Notes under the pieces: generated by a model
What the model was told of the DNA's origin: nothing
The model's input: only the letters and a program-made list of their open reading frames with translations
Databases searched by the model: none
Origin: Mesorhizobium sp. M1E.F.Ca.ET.045.02.1.1
GTDB taxonomy: Bacteria; Pseudomonadota; Alphaproteobacteria; Rhizobiales; Rhizobiaceae
Reading direction: 5' to 3'
DNA: 64,000 bases
Assembly: GCF_003952485.1 (NCBI RefSeq)
Contig: NZ_CP034447.1
Location: 1,922,001 to 1,986,000 of the forward strand
Shown: positions 8,701-16,703 of the stretch, piece by piece
How positions within the stretch are numbered: the stretch's first letter is position 1
Layout: each line of letters starts with the position of its first letter
Program-made: the position numbers and the translations under genes

Positions 8701-8728
8701 TTAACTCTACAAACCCGATAGAATTAAC
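8701..8728 (+). promoter_or_regulatory. Candidate tauA regulatory segment
   Basis: An AT-rich stretch 50-75 bp upstream of tauA contains a direct repeat of TTAAC (8701-8705 and 8724-8728) framing TCTA, nine bases, TAGA (8706-8722). It is the only symmetric motif between the repeat and the gene and could be the site for a sulfur-starvation regulator. No experimental match is claimed. Confidence 0.3.
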
Positions 8729-8776
8729 CGACGATAGAAAGGCAATCCGATTTTCTCAGGGTTTAGGGAGCCTTTC

Positions 8777-9790
8777 ATGTCAATCATTTCCAGACGCATT
8801 CTCCTCCTGTCGTCCGCCGCGCTCGCGGGCGCCGCCTTTCTCGGTCCGGCCATGGCCGAGGATTTGAAGATCACCATCGGCTACCAGACAGTGGTCGAGC
8901 CTTCGAAAGTGCCGCAGGCCGACGGCGCCTATGAGAAGGCGACCAAGGCCGCGATCGACTGGCGCAAGTTCGATTCCGGCGCCGACGTGATCGCGGCGGT
9001 CGCCTCCGGCTCGGTCGATATCGGCTATGTCGGCTCGAGCCCGCTGGCCGCGGCCGCCAGCCGCGAGCTGCCGATCCAGACCATCTTCGTGGTCGGCCTG
9101 ATCGGCCCGTCGGAGGCGCTGGTCGCCCGCAACGGCGCCGGCATCGAGAAGGTCGCCGACCTCGCCGGCAAGAAGGTGGCCGTGCCTTTCGTGTCGACCA
9201 CGCATTACAGCCTGCTTGCGGCGCTGAAGCATGAAGGCGTCGATCCGAAGTCGGTCGAGATCCTCAATCTCCGGCCGCCGGAAATCGCCGCCGCCTTCGC
9301 GCGCGGCGACATCGACGCGGCCTATGTCTGGGATCCGGCGCTCGGCCAGATCAAGACCTCCGGCAAGGTGGTATTGGACTCCTCGCAGGTGGCGACCTGG
9401 GGCGCACCGACCTTCGACGCCTGGATCGTGCGCACCGATTTCGCCGACAAGCATCCGGAAGCCGTGCGCGATTTCGTCAAGGTGACGGGCGAAGCCTATG
9501 CCCGGTTCCTGGCCAAGCCCGAGGCCTGGTCGGTGTCCTCGCCGGAGGCCGGCAAGATCGCCAAGCTGACGGGCGCCAAGCTGGAAGAGGTGCCGGAACT
9601 GCTCAAGGGCTATGTCTTCCCGACGCTGGACGAGCAGGCTTCGGACAAGTTCCTCGGCGGCGGCACCGTCAAGGCGATTGCGGCGACCTCCGCCTTCCTC
9701 AAGGAGCAGGGCAAGATCGACGCGGTGCTGCCCGACTATTCGAAATACGTCACCCCGAAATACGCCAGCGAGGCGCTCGCCTCGAACTGA
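8777..9790 (+). CDS. tauA: Taurine/sulfonate ABC transporter, periplasmic binding protein
   Basis: A 337-residue SsuA/TauA-type solute-binding protein. The N-terminal signal peptide (ILLLSSAALAGAAFLG) ends at AMAED. DWRKFDSGADVIAAVASG, GYVGSSPLAAAAS, VPFVSTTHYSLLAALKH and AAYVWDP match the TauA pattern closely. It delivers taurine or related sulfonates to TauBC as a sulfur source. AGGGAG lies seven bases before the ATG. First gene of the tau operon, followed by a 234-bp gap that carries hairpins, so binding-protein mRNA may be more abundant than that of tauBC. Confidence 0.92.
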   Translation: MSIISRRILLLSSAALAGAAFLGPAMAEDLKITIGYQTVVEPSKVPQADGAYEKATKAAIDWRKFDSGADVIAAVASGSVDIGYVGSSPLAAAASRELPIQTIFVVGLIGPSEALVARNGAGIEKVADLAGKKVAVPFVSTTHYSLLAALKHEGVDPKSVEILNLRPPEIAAAFARGDIDAAYVWDPALGQIKTSGKVVLDSSQVATWGAPTFDAWIVRTDFADKHPEAVRDFVKVTGEAYARFLAKPEAWSVSSPEAGKIAKLTGAKLEEVPELLKGYVFPTLDEQASDKFLGGGTVKAIAATSAFLKEQGKIDAVLPDYSKYVTPKYASEALASN

Positions 9791-9802
9791 TTTCGTTCCG
9801 CG

Positions 9803-9830
9803 ATTCCGGGCGGGAACGACTTCCCGGAAT
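9803..9830 (+). terminator. Hairpin after tauA
   Basis: ATTCCGGG, twelve bases, CCCGGAAT: a perfect 8-bp stem 12 bases after the tauA stop. It has no U-tract, so it is more likely an mRNA-stabilising or attenuating hairpin than a full terminator. It may be a degenerate relative of the GGAATTGCT repeat downstream. Confidence 0.4.
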
Positions 9831-9930
9831 TGCTGCTACAGCGCGGCCTCTTCTTCCCTGACCGCGCGCTGCCTGTCCCGGAGCCGCCGACGAGGGGCGG
9901 TTTCGGGGCAGGCACCCGATCTTTGGTTTG

Positions 9931-10000
9931 AGCAATTCCGGACGGAAGGCTACGGCCAAGTTGCCGAGCCCAACCGCTTCACACTTTTCCTGGAATTGCT
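9931..10000. repeat. AGCAATTCC/GGAATTGCT inverted-repeat element inside the tau operon
   Basis: AGCAATTCCGGACGGAA and CTTTTCCTGGAATTGCT form the ends of a palindromic element of about 70 bp between tauA and tauB. From memory, shorter elements with these ends are common in Rhizobiales genomes; here the middle carries extra bases around CTACGGCCAAGTTGCC. A degenerate relative occurs at about 57288-57331. Confidence 0.55.
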
Positions 10001-10024
10001 TGGCAGCGGAGGCTTTGAGTCCAA

Positions 10025-10798
10025 ATGCCGCATCTCGTTCTCGACAAGGTCACCGTCCACTATGACGGCCAGGCGGCGCCGGCGGTCGAACGCGTTTCGC
10101 TCGATATCGGCAAGGGCGACTTCGTCGTCCTCGTCGGCCGCTCCGGCTGCGGCAAGACCTCGCTGCTCAACGTCGCCGCCGGACTGGTGAAGCCAGCGCG
10201 CGGCCAGGCCACGATCGGCGGCCGGCCGATCACCGCGCCCGGACCTGACCGCGCCGTTGTCTTCCAGAACGATGCTCTCTTCCCCTGGCTGACGGCGCGC
10301 GAGAACGTCGCCTTCGCGCTTCGGCTGCGCGGCGTGTCTGCCAGCCAGCGGGCGCGGCGCGGCGATGAATTGTTGTCTCTGGTCAAGCTCAACGACGCCG
10401 GCGACAAGCGCATCTGGGAGCTCTCCGGCGGCATGCGCCAGCGTGTCGGCCTGGCGCGGGCTTTAGCCGCCGAGCCGGAATTCCTCCTCCTCGACGAGCC
10501 GCTCGGCGCGCTCGATGCGCTGACGCGCGAGCGCATGCAGACGACGCTGCTCGACCTCTGGGCGGCTGCCCAAGTCGGCGTGCTGATGGTCACGCATGGC
10601 ATCGAGGAAGCGCTGGTGCTTGCCACCAAGATCGTCGTGCTGGCGCCGGGGCCCGGCCATGTGGTGCGGACCTTCGAGGCGCATTTCGGCCGGCGCTATG
10701 CCGCCGGCGAGCCGATCCGGGCGATCAAGGCGGATCCAGCCTTTGCCGCAGCCCGCGCGGACCTGACCGAGGCGATCTTCGAAGGAGAGGCGGCATGA
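10025..10798 (+). CDS. tauB: Taurine/sulfonate ABC transporter, ATP-binding protein
   Basis: A 257-residue ABC ATPase. Walker A is GRSGCGKTS, the Q-loop VVFQNDALFPWLT, the signature LSGGMRQRVGLARAL and Walker B FLLLDEPLGALDA, with the switch His in MVTHGIEEAL. It energises sulfonate import through TauC. GGAGG lies ten bases upstream of the ATG. Its stop overlaps the tauC start (ATGA). Confidence 0.93.
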   Translation: MPHLVLDKVTVHYDGQAAPAVERVSLDIGKGDFVVLVGRSGCGKTSLLNVAAGLVKPARGQATIGGRPITAPGPDRAVVFQNDALFPWLTARENVAFALRLRGVSASQRARRGDELLSLVKLNDAGDKRIWELSGGMRQRVGLARALAAEPEFLLLDEPLGALDALTRERMQTTLLDLWAAAQVGVLMVTHGIEEALVLATKIVVLAPGPGHVVRTFEAHFGRRYAAGEPIRAIKADPAFAAARADLTEAIFEGEAA

Positions 10799-11655
10799 GC
10801 GTCGGCAGCTACAGCGAACGGCCCGGAGCGAAAGCCGGTGAGAACGACGGCTTCTCGGTGCCGTGGTCACGGTCGCAGCCGAAGCGGCCGCGTATCTCGG
10901 CGCGGCCGATCAGCGCTATCACCATCCTCTTGCTGTTGGCCGCCTGGACATTGTCGGCCCGGTTACAGCTGGTCTCGCCGGTCTTCCTGCCCTCGCCCGC
11001 CGCAGTCTGGGCAAAGTTCGTCGTGGTTGCCCGCGACGGTTTCGTCGACGCGACACTGCTCCAGCACATCGCGGCCAGTCTAGGCCGTGTGTTCGCCGCG
11101 CTGATCGTGGCGATCGCCGTCGGCGTTCCGGTGGGGCTTGCCATCGGCATCAGCAGGATCGGGCGCGGCGTGTTCGATCCGCTGCTGGAATTCCTGAGGC
11201 CGATCCCGCCGCTGGCCTACCTGCCGCTGATCGTCATCTGGTTCGGCATCGGCGAGCCGTCGAAGATCCTGGTCATCGCCATCGCCATGCTGGCGCCGGT
11301 GGCGCTGTCGACCGCCGCCGGCGTGCGCGGCGTCTCGCGCGAGCGCATCGACGCGGCGCGTTCGCTGGGCGCGACGCGCGGACAGGTTATCCGCCATGTC
11401 GTGCTGCCCAGCGCGCTGCCCTCGATCCTCACCGGCCTGCGCATCGCGCTCGGCGCCGGCTGGTCGACGCTGGTGGCGGCCGAGCTGGTGGCGGCGACGC
11501 GCGGGCTGGGCTTCATGATCCAGTCGGCGGCGCAGTTCCTGGTCACCGACGTGGTGGTGATGGGCATCCTGGTGATCGCGACGATCGCCTTCGCGCTGGA
11601 GTTCGTCATCCGCAGGATCGAGCGCGCGCTGGTGCCCTGGGCGGGGCGGGAATGA
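10795..11655 (+). CDS. tauC: Taurine/sulfonate ABC transporter, permease
   Basis: A 286-residue BPD-type inner-membrane permease with about six membrane segments. The first is AITILLLLAAWTLSA near residue 40. The EAA-like cytoplasmic loop that docks on TauB reads DAARSLGATRGQVIRHVV (about residue 190). It starts inside the tauB stop, so it is translationally coupled. The N-terminal 35 residues are polar and not conserved in type. Confidence 0.92.
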   Translation: MSVGSYSERPGAKAGENDGFSVPWSRSQPKRPRISARPISAITILLLLAAWTLSARLQLVSPVFLPSPAAVWAKFVVVARDGFVDATLLQHIAASLGRVFAALIVAIAVGVPVGLAIGISRIGRGVFDPLLEFLRPIPPLAYLPLIVIWFGIGEPSKILVIAIAMLAPVALSTAAGVRGVSRERIDAARSLGATRGQVIRHVVLPSALPSILTGLRIALGAGWSTLVAAELVAATRGLGFMIQSAAQFLVTDVVVMGILVIATIAFALEFVIRRIERALVPWAGRE

Positions 11656-11675
11656 CCGGAACGAGGAGAATGACG

Positions 11676-11876
11676 ATGACCCATTCCACCGCGGTGCTTT
11701 TCGCCCATCTCGGCACCTGGCTGTTGCGCCTGCCGCCGAGCGACAAGCAGTTGGAAGACAGGCGACCGGAGGACGAACCGAAATCGCCGACGCCGGTGCT
11801 GCTTGCCGGCGAACGCGATCGCCTGCCGCCGCGTGACGAAAGCTTCTATTGGGCCTGGCAGTACTGGTCCCAGTGA
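11676..11876 (+). CDS. Small protein of unknown function in the tau operon
   Basis: A 66-residue ORF lying exactly between tauC and the dioxygenase gene. The ATG at 11676 has GAGGAG seven bases upstream; earlier in-frame ATGs at 11652 and 11670 are possible, the first overlapping the tauC stop. It starts with a short hydrophobic stretch (STAVLFAHLGTWLL), then an acidic and basic middle, and ends in the aromatic YWAWQYWSQ. I do not recognise it. Tight packing in the operon and a good RBS support it as a real gene, perhaps a small accessory to sulfonate transport or oxidation. Confidence 0.6.
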   Translation: MTHSTAVLFAHLGTWLLRLPPSDKQLEDRRPEDEPKSPTPVLLAGERDRLPPRDESFYWAWQYWSQ

Positions 11877-11924
11877 TTGATCCCGCGGCCCGACCTTTCC
11901 CCAAGAGCAACCAAGGAGAGTCCC

Positions 11925-12854
11925 ATGAGCAACCCAGTCCTTGTCGACCAGATCATTCCCGCGTCCGATGTCGTTCCGCTGACCGCGCGCGTGGGAGCGG
12001 AAATCAGGGGCATCCGCCTCGGCGGAAGCCTGCCGGATGCCACCATCGCGTCGATCAACCAGCTTCTTTTGCAGCACAAGGTCGTCTTCTTCCGCGGCCA
12101 GGAGCATCTCGACGATTCGGAGCATGAACTGTTCGCGCGGCGGCTCGGCGATCTCGTTCCTCACCCCACGCAGGGACCGGTGGCGGGTACCGCTTCGATT
12201 CTCAACCTGGATTCGAGCCGCGGCGGCGGCCGCGCCGACCAATGGCACACGGACGTCACATTCGTGGATGCCTATCCAAAATTCTCCGTGCTTCGCGGCG
12301 TCGTCATTCCCGCGGCCGGTGGTGACACCATCTGGTCCAACACGCACGCCGCGTATGAAAGCCTGCCGGCGCCGCTGAAACTGTTGGCGGACAACCTCTG
12401 GGCCATTCACAGCAATGCCTACGACTACGCCGCCGTGCGTCCCCGCGCCACCGCCGAGGAAAGGAAGCACTTCGAAGAGGTCTTCACCTCGACCGTCTAC
12501 GAAACCGAACACCCGGTCGTGCGCGTGCATCCGGAAACCGGCGAGCGCTCGCTGCTGTTGGGCAACTTCGTCCAGCGCTTCGTCGGCCTGTCGAAGAGCG
12601 ACTCCGCAAAACTCTACGAGCTGTTCCAGACCTATGTGACCACGCCCGAAAATACCGTGCGGTGGCACTGGCAGGCCGGCGACGTCGCGATCTGGGACAA
12701 TCGAGCCACCCAGCATTATGCGGTGAACGACTATGGCGACCAGCACCGGATCGTGCGCCGCGCCACCGTCGACGGCGATGTGCCGATCAGCGTCGACGGA
12801 CGCCGCAGCGTGACCCACGTCAAGTCGGCCAAACCGACGGCGAAGGCCGCTTGA
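11925..12854 (+). CDS. tauD: TauD/TfdA-family 2-oxoglutarate-dependent dioxygenase
   Basis: A 309-residue Fe(II)/2-oxoglutarate oxygenase. QWHTDVTF gives the His and Asp iron ligands, ATQHYAVND the distal His, and HRIVRRATV the Arg that binds 2-oxoglutarate. Operon context points to taurine desulfonation (release of sulfite and aminoacetaldehyde). The LWAIHSNAYDYA region looks closer to AtsK-like alkylsulfatases than to classical TauD, so alkyl sulfates are an alternative substrate. AAGGAGAG lies eight bases before the chosen ATG. Confidence 0.85.
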   Translation: MSNPVLVDQIIPASDVVPLTARVGAEIRGIRLGGSLPDATIASINQLLLQHKVVFFRGQEHLDDSEHELFARRLGDLVPHPTQGPVAGTASILNLDSSRGGGRADQWHTDVTFVDAYPKFSVLRGVVIPAAGGDTIWSNTHAAYESLPAPLKLLADNLWAIHSNAYDYAAVRPRATAEERKHFEEVFTSTVYETEHPVVRVHPETGERSLLLGNFVQRFVGLSKSDSAKLYELFQTYVTTPENTVRWHWQAGDVAIWDNRATQHYAVNDYGDQHRIVRRATVDGDVPISVDGRRSVTHVKSAKPTAKAA

Positions 12855-12872
12855 AGGCAGGCGGAGCAACAC

Positions 12873-13019
12873 CCCCTTCCCCCCTTGTGGGGGAAGGTGG
12901 ATCGGCGCGTAGCGCCGAGACGGATGAGGGGTGCTCCAGCGGAGTGAGACGTCGGCTTTCCCTGGAACACCCCTCATCCGTCGCCTTCGGCGACACCTTC
13001 TCCCACAAGGGGAGAAGGG
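12873..13019. repeat. Family B palindromic repeat, outward CCTTCTCCCC arms
   Basis: Arms CCTTCCCCCCTTGTGGGGG and CACCTTCTCCCACAAGGGG face outward. The inner ends are GGATGAGGGGTG and CACCCCTCATCC around a core of about 45 bp with TCCAGCGGAGTGAGACG. The arm hairpins are GGCGCGTAGCGCC-like and GTCGCCTTCGGCGAC. It lies just after tauD and could stabilise the 3' end of the operon mRNA. Confidence 0.82.
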
Positions 13020-13059
13020 GCGCTGTCGCGCCGGCGTCGATTCTTGCTGCAGCAACCAG

Positions 13060-13245
13060 TCACACGCGCGAGCGGTTCGCCCAGCCGAGGCCGAGCAGGC
13101 CGACCAGCATGGTGACGAGCCCGATATAGAGCCATTCCCGCTGGCCGGTCATGAAGCTGCCCTGGACCAGACCGAGGCCCTGCAGCGACCATAGCACGCC
13201 GATGCCGAGCACGATCAGCGCCAGCACATTCCTGATCAGTCGCAT
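13060..13245 (-). CDS. Small two-segment membrane protein
   Basis: A 61-residue protein made of two hydrophobic helices (LIRNVLALIVLGIGVLW and WLYIGLVTMLVGLLGLGW) joined by a short polar turn, with basic ends. This hydrophobic pattern is unlikely by chance in GC-rich DNA, so I accept it as real. No function can be assigned. It is isolated: the repeat lies downstream and about 300 bp of non-coding sequence upstream. Confidence 0.65.
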   Translation of the reverse strand: MRLIRNVLALIVLGIGVLWSLQGLGLVQGSFMTGQREWLYIGLVTMLVGLLGLGWANRSRV

Positions 13246-13553
13246 GGGCGAGGCCCTCTCCGAAAGTTGATCCTGAACGGCAATGGGAACGCAATAAAAG
13301 ACCCGAAGGAAGCGAAGACGTTTCGCTCCATTCTACTTGCATCTTGATGGCCGATCTTGCCCGAGACATCCCGGGAATCGACCTGATGTTCATCAAGAAT
13401 ACGCCCGCTCAGGGTCCAAAATATCATGACAAACTGTTTCGCGGCGACTCCAAACGTGTGCCTTTGCCATGGAACCGCCAGACGATTGCCGCATTTCCCG
13501 CCTCAATCGGTACTTACGGCGGGTTGTCTATCAACGGAGCCCACCCCTAAAAG
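13246..13553. other. Non-coding gap
   Basis: This gap between the small membrane protein (minus strand) and the RlpA-like gene (plus strand) should hold two divergent promoters. I see no repeat, palindrome or credible ORF, only somewhat AT-richer DNA around 13410-13440. Confidence 0.5.
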
Positions 13554-13916
13554 ATGAAGAAAACCAACCGCACCGCGCTTGTCGCGGCAACGGTCGCGGC
13601 TGGCCTGATGGCCGGCGCCTCGACCGCCTCCTCCGCCGCCGCGCAATGCGGCCGCGCCTCCTGGTACGCCCTGCATTCCAGAACCGCTTCCGGCGAGCGC
13701 ATGAACCCCGCCGCACTGACCGCCGCGCACCGCAGCTTGCCGTTCGGCACCAAACTCAAGGTCACCAACAAGAACAACGGCCGCAGCGTCGTCGTGCGCA
13801 TCAACGATCGCGGCCCGTTCATCAGGGGGCGCGTGCTCGACCTCTCCCGCGGCGCCGCAAGCCAGCTCGGCTTCATCGGCTCGGGCCATACCGCGGTGTG
13901 CATGGCGCGAGTCTGA
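13554..13916 (+). CDS. RlpA-like double-psi beta-barrel protein
   Basis: A 120-residue secreted protein: a signal peptide (residues 1 to about 30, ending ASSAAAQ) followed by one DPBB domain. [42 protein letters not shown] and [10 protein letters not shown] are hallmark RlpA motifs. RlpA proteins act on peptidoglycan, often as lytic transglycosylases at the septum. This one lacks the C-terminal SPOR domain, so it may not be targeted to denuded septal glycan. Two Cys (AQCGR and AVCMA) may pair. Confidence 0.88.
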   Translation: MKKTNRTALVAATVAAGLMAGASTASSAAAQCGRASWYALHSRTASGERMNPAALTAAHRSLPFGTKLKVTNKNNGRSVVVRINDRGPFIRGRVLDLSRGAASQLGFIGSGHTAVCMARV

Positions 13917-13926
13917 TATGTCTGAC

Positions 13927-13956
13927 ATGTCCGGCAAGAGGGGCCGGACATAATTC
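13927..13956 (+). terminator. Probable terminator of the RlpA-like gene
   Basis: ATGTCCGGC, a seven-base loop, then GCCGGACAT, followed by AATTCTT. The 9-bp perfect stem lies just downstream of the stop codon. The T-run is weak, so termination efficiency is uncertain. Confidence 0.5.
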
Positions 13957-14145
13957 TTACACGGTTCGGCAACGCACATTGAGCCGGCTTGGCCGTTCGA
14001 GGCGGATTTCCAACGCTTTGGACGAAAGAAGCATTGATCACTCGACGTGACGTATTGCATCGCAACAATATCTTGCTAACCTCGCCGCTAGACATTTGAG
14101 GCTCGGCGCTGCACGTCGTTGGGTCGCATGCAGAGCGGGGTTTTG

Positions 14146-15423
14146 ATGTTCTATCAGCTCTACGAATTGAACCATGCGGTGCTGCAGCCCGCCCGCCTCT
14201 ACGCCGACGCGGTGCGGCTTTTCTACTCCAACCCGCTCAATCCGGTTTCGCATACGCCGCTCGGCCGCTCGGTCGCGGCTGCCGCGGAACTCTTCGAGCG
14301 CACGACGCGCCGCTACGGCAAGCCGCAATTCGGCCTGACCAAGACGATGGTCGACTGGAAGACCGTCGACGTCACCGAAAAGACCGTCTGGTCGAAGCCT
14401 TTCTGCAACCTGCAGCGCTTCGAACGCTCGCTGCCCGCCGATCGCAAGCCCGACCCGAAGCTCCTGATCGTGGCGCCGATGTCCGGCCACTATGCGACGC
14501 TGCTGCGCGGCACGGTCGAAGCGATGCTTCCTCACGCCGACGTGCACATCACCGACTGGGTCGATGCCCGCATGGTGCCGCTGTCGAAAGGCAGTTTCGA
14601 TCTCGACGACTATGTCGACTACATCATCGACATGTTCCATGCGCTGGGTCCAGACACCCATGTCATGGCGGTGTGCCAGCCCTCGGTGCCGGTGCTGGCG
14701 GCGGTGGCGGTGATGGAAAAGCGCGGCGACCCCTTTGTACCTTCGACCATGACGCTGATGGGCGGGCCGATCGACACCCGCCGCAACCCGACCGCGGTCA
14801 ATCTTCTGGCCGAGGAGAAGGGCATCGGCTGGTTCCGCGACAACGTCATCATGCAGGCGCCCTGGCCGGTGCCTGGCTTCGGCCGCGAGGTCTATCCCGG
14901 CTTCCTGCAGCTTTCAGGCTTCATGAGCATGAATCTCGACCGCCACATCATCGCCCACAAGGACTTCTTCATGCATCTCGTGAAGCATGACGGAGACAAC
15001 GCCGAGAAGCATCGCGACTTCTACGACGAGTATCTGGCGGTGATGGACCTGACGGCGGAGTTCTATCTGCAGACCGTCGACACGGTGTTCGTGCGCCACG
15101 CTCTGCCGAAAGGCGAGATGACCCATCGCGGCGAGGCCGTCGACCCGAGCCTCATCCGCAACGTCGCCATGTTCACCGTCGAGGGCGAAAACGACGACAT
15201 TTCCGGCCTCGGCCAGACCCAGGCCGCTCACGACCTGTGCGTGAACATCCCGGCCGACTGGCAAGCCCACTACGTGCAGCCGGCCGTCGGCCATTACGGC
15301 GTCTTCAACGGCTCGCGGTTCCGGTCGGAGATCGTGCCGCGCATCGTCGACTTCATCGGCAGTTACGGCCGCCGGACCCGGGTGGCGGCGAAGCCGAAGC
15401 TGGTCCGCTCCGCCAAGAGTTGA
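14146..15423 (+). CDS. phaZ: Intracellular polyhydroxyalkanoate depolymerase
   Basis: A 425-residue cytoplasmic PHB depolymerase that mobilises storage granules. It has the typical N-terminus MFYQLYELNHA and an alpha/beta-hydrolase core. The nucleophile elbow reads MAVCQPSVP, so the nucleophile is Cys, as in Ralstonia PhaZ1, rather than Ser. Conserved acidic and His residues are expected in GENDDISG and AVGHYGVF, both visible near the C-terminus. The ATG at 14146 is preferred over an in-frame start nine codons earlier. Confidence 0.92.
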   Translation: MFYQLYELNHAVLQPARLYADAVRLFYSNPLNPVSHTPLGRSVAAAAELFERTTRRYGKPQFGLTKTMVDWKTVDVTEKTVWSKPFCNLQRFERSLPADRKPDPKLLIVAPMSGHYATLLRGTVEAMLPHADVHITDWVDARMVPLSKGSFDLDDYVDYIIDMFHALGPDTHVMAVCQPSVPVLAAVAVMEKRGDPFVPSTMTLMGGPIDTRRNPTAVNLLAEEKGIGWFRDNVIMQAPWPVPGFGREVYPGFLQLSGFMSMNLDRHIIAHKDFFMHLVKHDGDNAEKHRDFYDEYLAVMDLTAEFYLQTVDTVFVRHALPKGEMTHRGEAVDPSLIRNVAMFTVEGENDDISGLGQTQAAHDLCVNIPADWQAHYVQPAVGHYGVFNGSRFRSEIVPRIVDFIGSYGRRTRVAAKPKLVRSAKS

Positions 15424-15636
15424 GCAAGCGGCGCGAACCCGGCTTCCACCAGGAAACGCTCGACGGCTTTTCCGTTCGAAGGCTTTCTAAAACAACTGCT
15501 TATGGCGGCTAGGCGGTCCTGTCGAAAGCCGCACCGCCGCGGGCGGCTTCTGGCCTTCGCCAGGGCCCCTGTTGCGCAAGTGCCGCTGTCCGGACCGCGC
15601 GGGTAACCATCCCGTCAAACTCATCGCTGTCTCTAA

Positions 15637-15674
15637 TTGACACGGACTGTAAATCGCCTTTAACGTTTCGTTAA
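15637..15674 (+). promoter_or_regulatory. Promoter with overlapping CtrA-like box
   Basis: TTGACA (15637-15642), a 17-bp spacer and a poor -10 are followed or overlapped by TTAA, seven bases, TTAA (15660-15674). That is the full binding consensus of the alphaproteobacterial cell-cycle regulator CtrA. It lies 28-42 bp upstream of the transglutaminase-like gene. Overlap with the -10 region suggests repression at this promoter, or activation from a second start further downstream. Confidence 0.55.
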
Positions 15675-15701
15675 TAAAAGAACAGGGCGGACCGGGGGAC
15701 A

Positions 15702-16319
15702 ATGAACTCCTCACCGATGGCGCGGATGCTGCGTTTGTGTGCAGTCGCAGGGATGGCGATCTCTGCCCATTGGGCGGTGCCCGCATGGGCGGCGGGCGCC
15801 ATGACCACCGGCGGTCTGACCTCGCAGCCGATCGGACACTATGATTTCTGCAAGGCGCAGCCCAGCGAATGCAACATCCGCCCGGCCAATCTCGCGCCGG
15901 CCACGATGACCAACAGCCTCTGGCGCAAGCTGACCGGCGTGACCGCCAGGGTCAACGCCGCAGTCAAGCCGATGAGCGATCTCGACAATTACGGCAAGGA
16001 CGAGGTCTGGACCTATCCGGACAACGGCTTCGGCGACTGCGAGGACTATGTGCTGGAGAAGCGGCGCGATCTCTATCGCATGGGCATGTCGCTCGCCGAC
16101 CTCTTGATCACCGTCGTGCGCAAGCCCGATGGCGAAGGCCATTCCGTGCTGACGGTGCGCACCGACAAGGGCGACTACGTCCTCGACAATTTGACCGACA
16201 AGGTCAAAGCCTGGGACGAGACCGGCTACCGCTATCTCAAGCGGCAGGCGATCGACAACACCGGCCGCTGGGTTTCGATCCGCGATGGCCAGCAGGTGCT
16301 GGTCGGTTCGGTGCAGTAG
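15702..16319 (+). CDS. Bacterial transglutaminase-like cysteine proteinase (BTLCP)
   Basis: A 205-residue exported protein (signal peptide through AVPAWAAG). FGDCEDYVLEKRRDL supplies the catalytic Cys, GEGHSVLTV the His and DYVLDN the Asp of the DUF920/LapG-type triad. LapG relatives cleave large surface adhesins under c-di-GMP control. This member lacks adjacent lapD or adhesin genes, so its target is unknown. A CtrA-like box in the promoter suggests cell-cycle timing. Confidence 0.88.
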   Translation: MNSSPMARMLRLCAVAGMAISAHWAVPAWAAGAMTTGGLTSQPIGHYDFCKAQPSECNIRPANLAPATMTNSLWRKLTGVTARVNAAVKPMSDLDNYGKDEVWTYPDNGFGDCEDYVLEKRRDLYRMGMSLADLLITVVRKPDGEGHSVLTVRTDKGDYVLDNLTDKVKAWDETGYRYLKRQAIDNTGRWVSIRDGQQVLVGSVQ

Positions 16320-16399
16320 GACTCGGACTCGACGCATCCGAAGCGCGCCGCGTTGAAGCGATGCGCCTTGGTTACTTTCACCAGATATCGTAGGTCAGC

Positions 16400-16579
16400 G
16401 CCGCCCCTCATTGCCCTGCCGGGCATTTCTCCCCGTACAGTGACGGGGAGAAAGACGCCGTCATCGATGGTTTCGCCAATCATTCAACGCTGAACAATGG
16501 GCGCCAACGTCGCGGCTATCTCCCTTCTCCCCGTCACTGTACGGGGAGAAGGTGCCGGCAGGCGGATGAGGGGCGGCGC
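16400..16579. repeat. Family D palindromic repeat
   Basis: Arms of about 55 bp, GCGCCGCCCCTCAT... and the inverse ...ATGAGGGGCGGCGC, each contain a TTCTCCCCGTACAGTGACGG hairpin and a CTGCCGGCA-like hairpin. The core carries CGCCAATCATTCAACGCTGA. Only one copy is in this window. Confidence 0.7.
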
Positions 16580-16589
16580 GATGTTTGCA

Positions 16590-16694
16590 ATTAATGCATG
16601 TCGCCCAGAAGTGTGCGCGGTTCTGGGACAACGACATGCATCAAAACAAGGACTTAAAGCGCGTCGCCTGAATCCGTTTCAGCGCGATGCGCTT
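16590..16694 (-). repeat. Family C (RIME-like) element, full length
   Basis: Two palindromes, about 105 bp in all. TGCATGTCGCCCAGAAGTGT... closing with ACGACATGCA is followed by AAAGCGCGTCGCCTG and AGCGCGATGCGCTTT, linked by TCAAAACAAGGACTT. The same arrangement occurs inverted at 56694-56797. Size and two-palindrome design recall the RIME elements described in rhizobia. Confidence 0.65.
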
Positions 16695-16703
16695 TAATGC
16701 CTG

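Noticed and set aside
11217..13055. A 612-codon minus-strand frame across tauC, the small ORF and the dioxygenase gene
   Set aside because: It runs antisense to three well-supported genes and through a repeat; no recognisable domain.
13344..13550. A 68-codon frame before the RlpA-like gene
   Set aside because: No RBS, no protein-like hydrophobic pattern, and it lies where the promoter should be.
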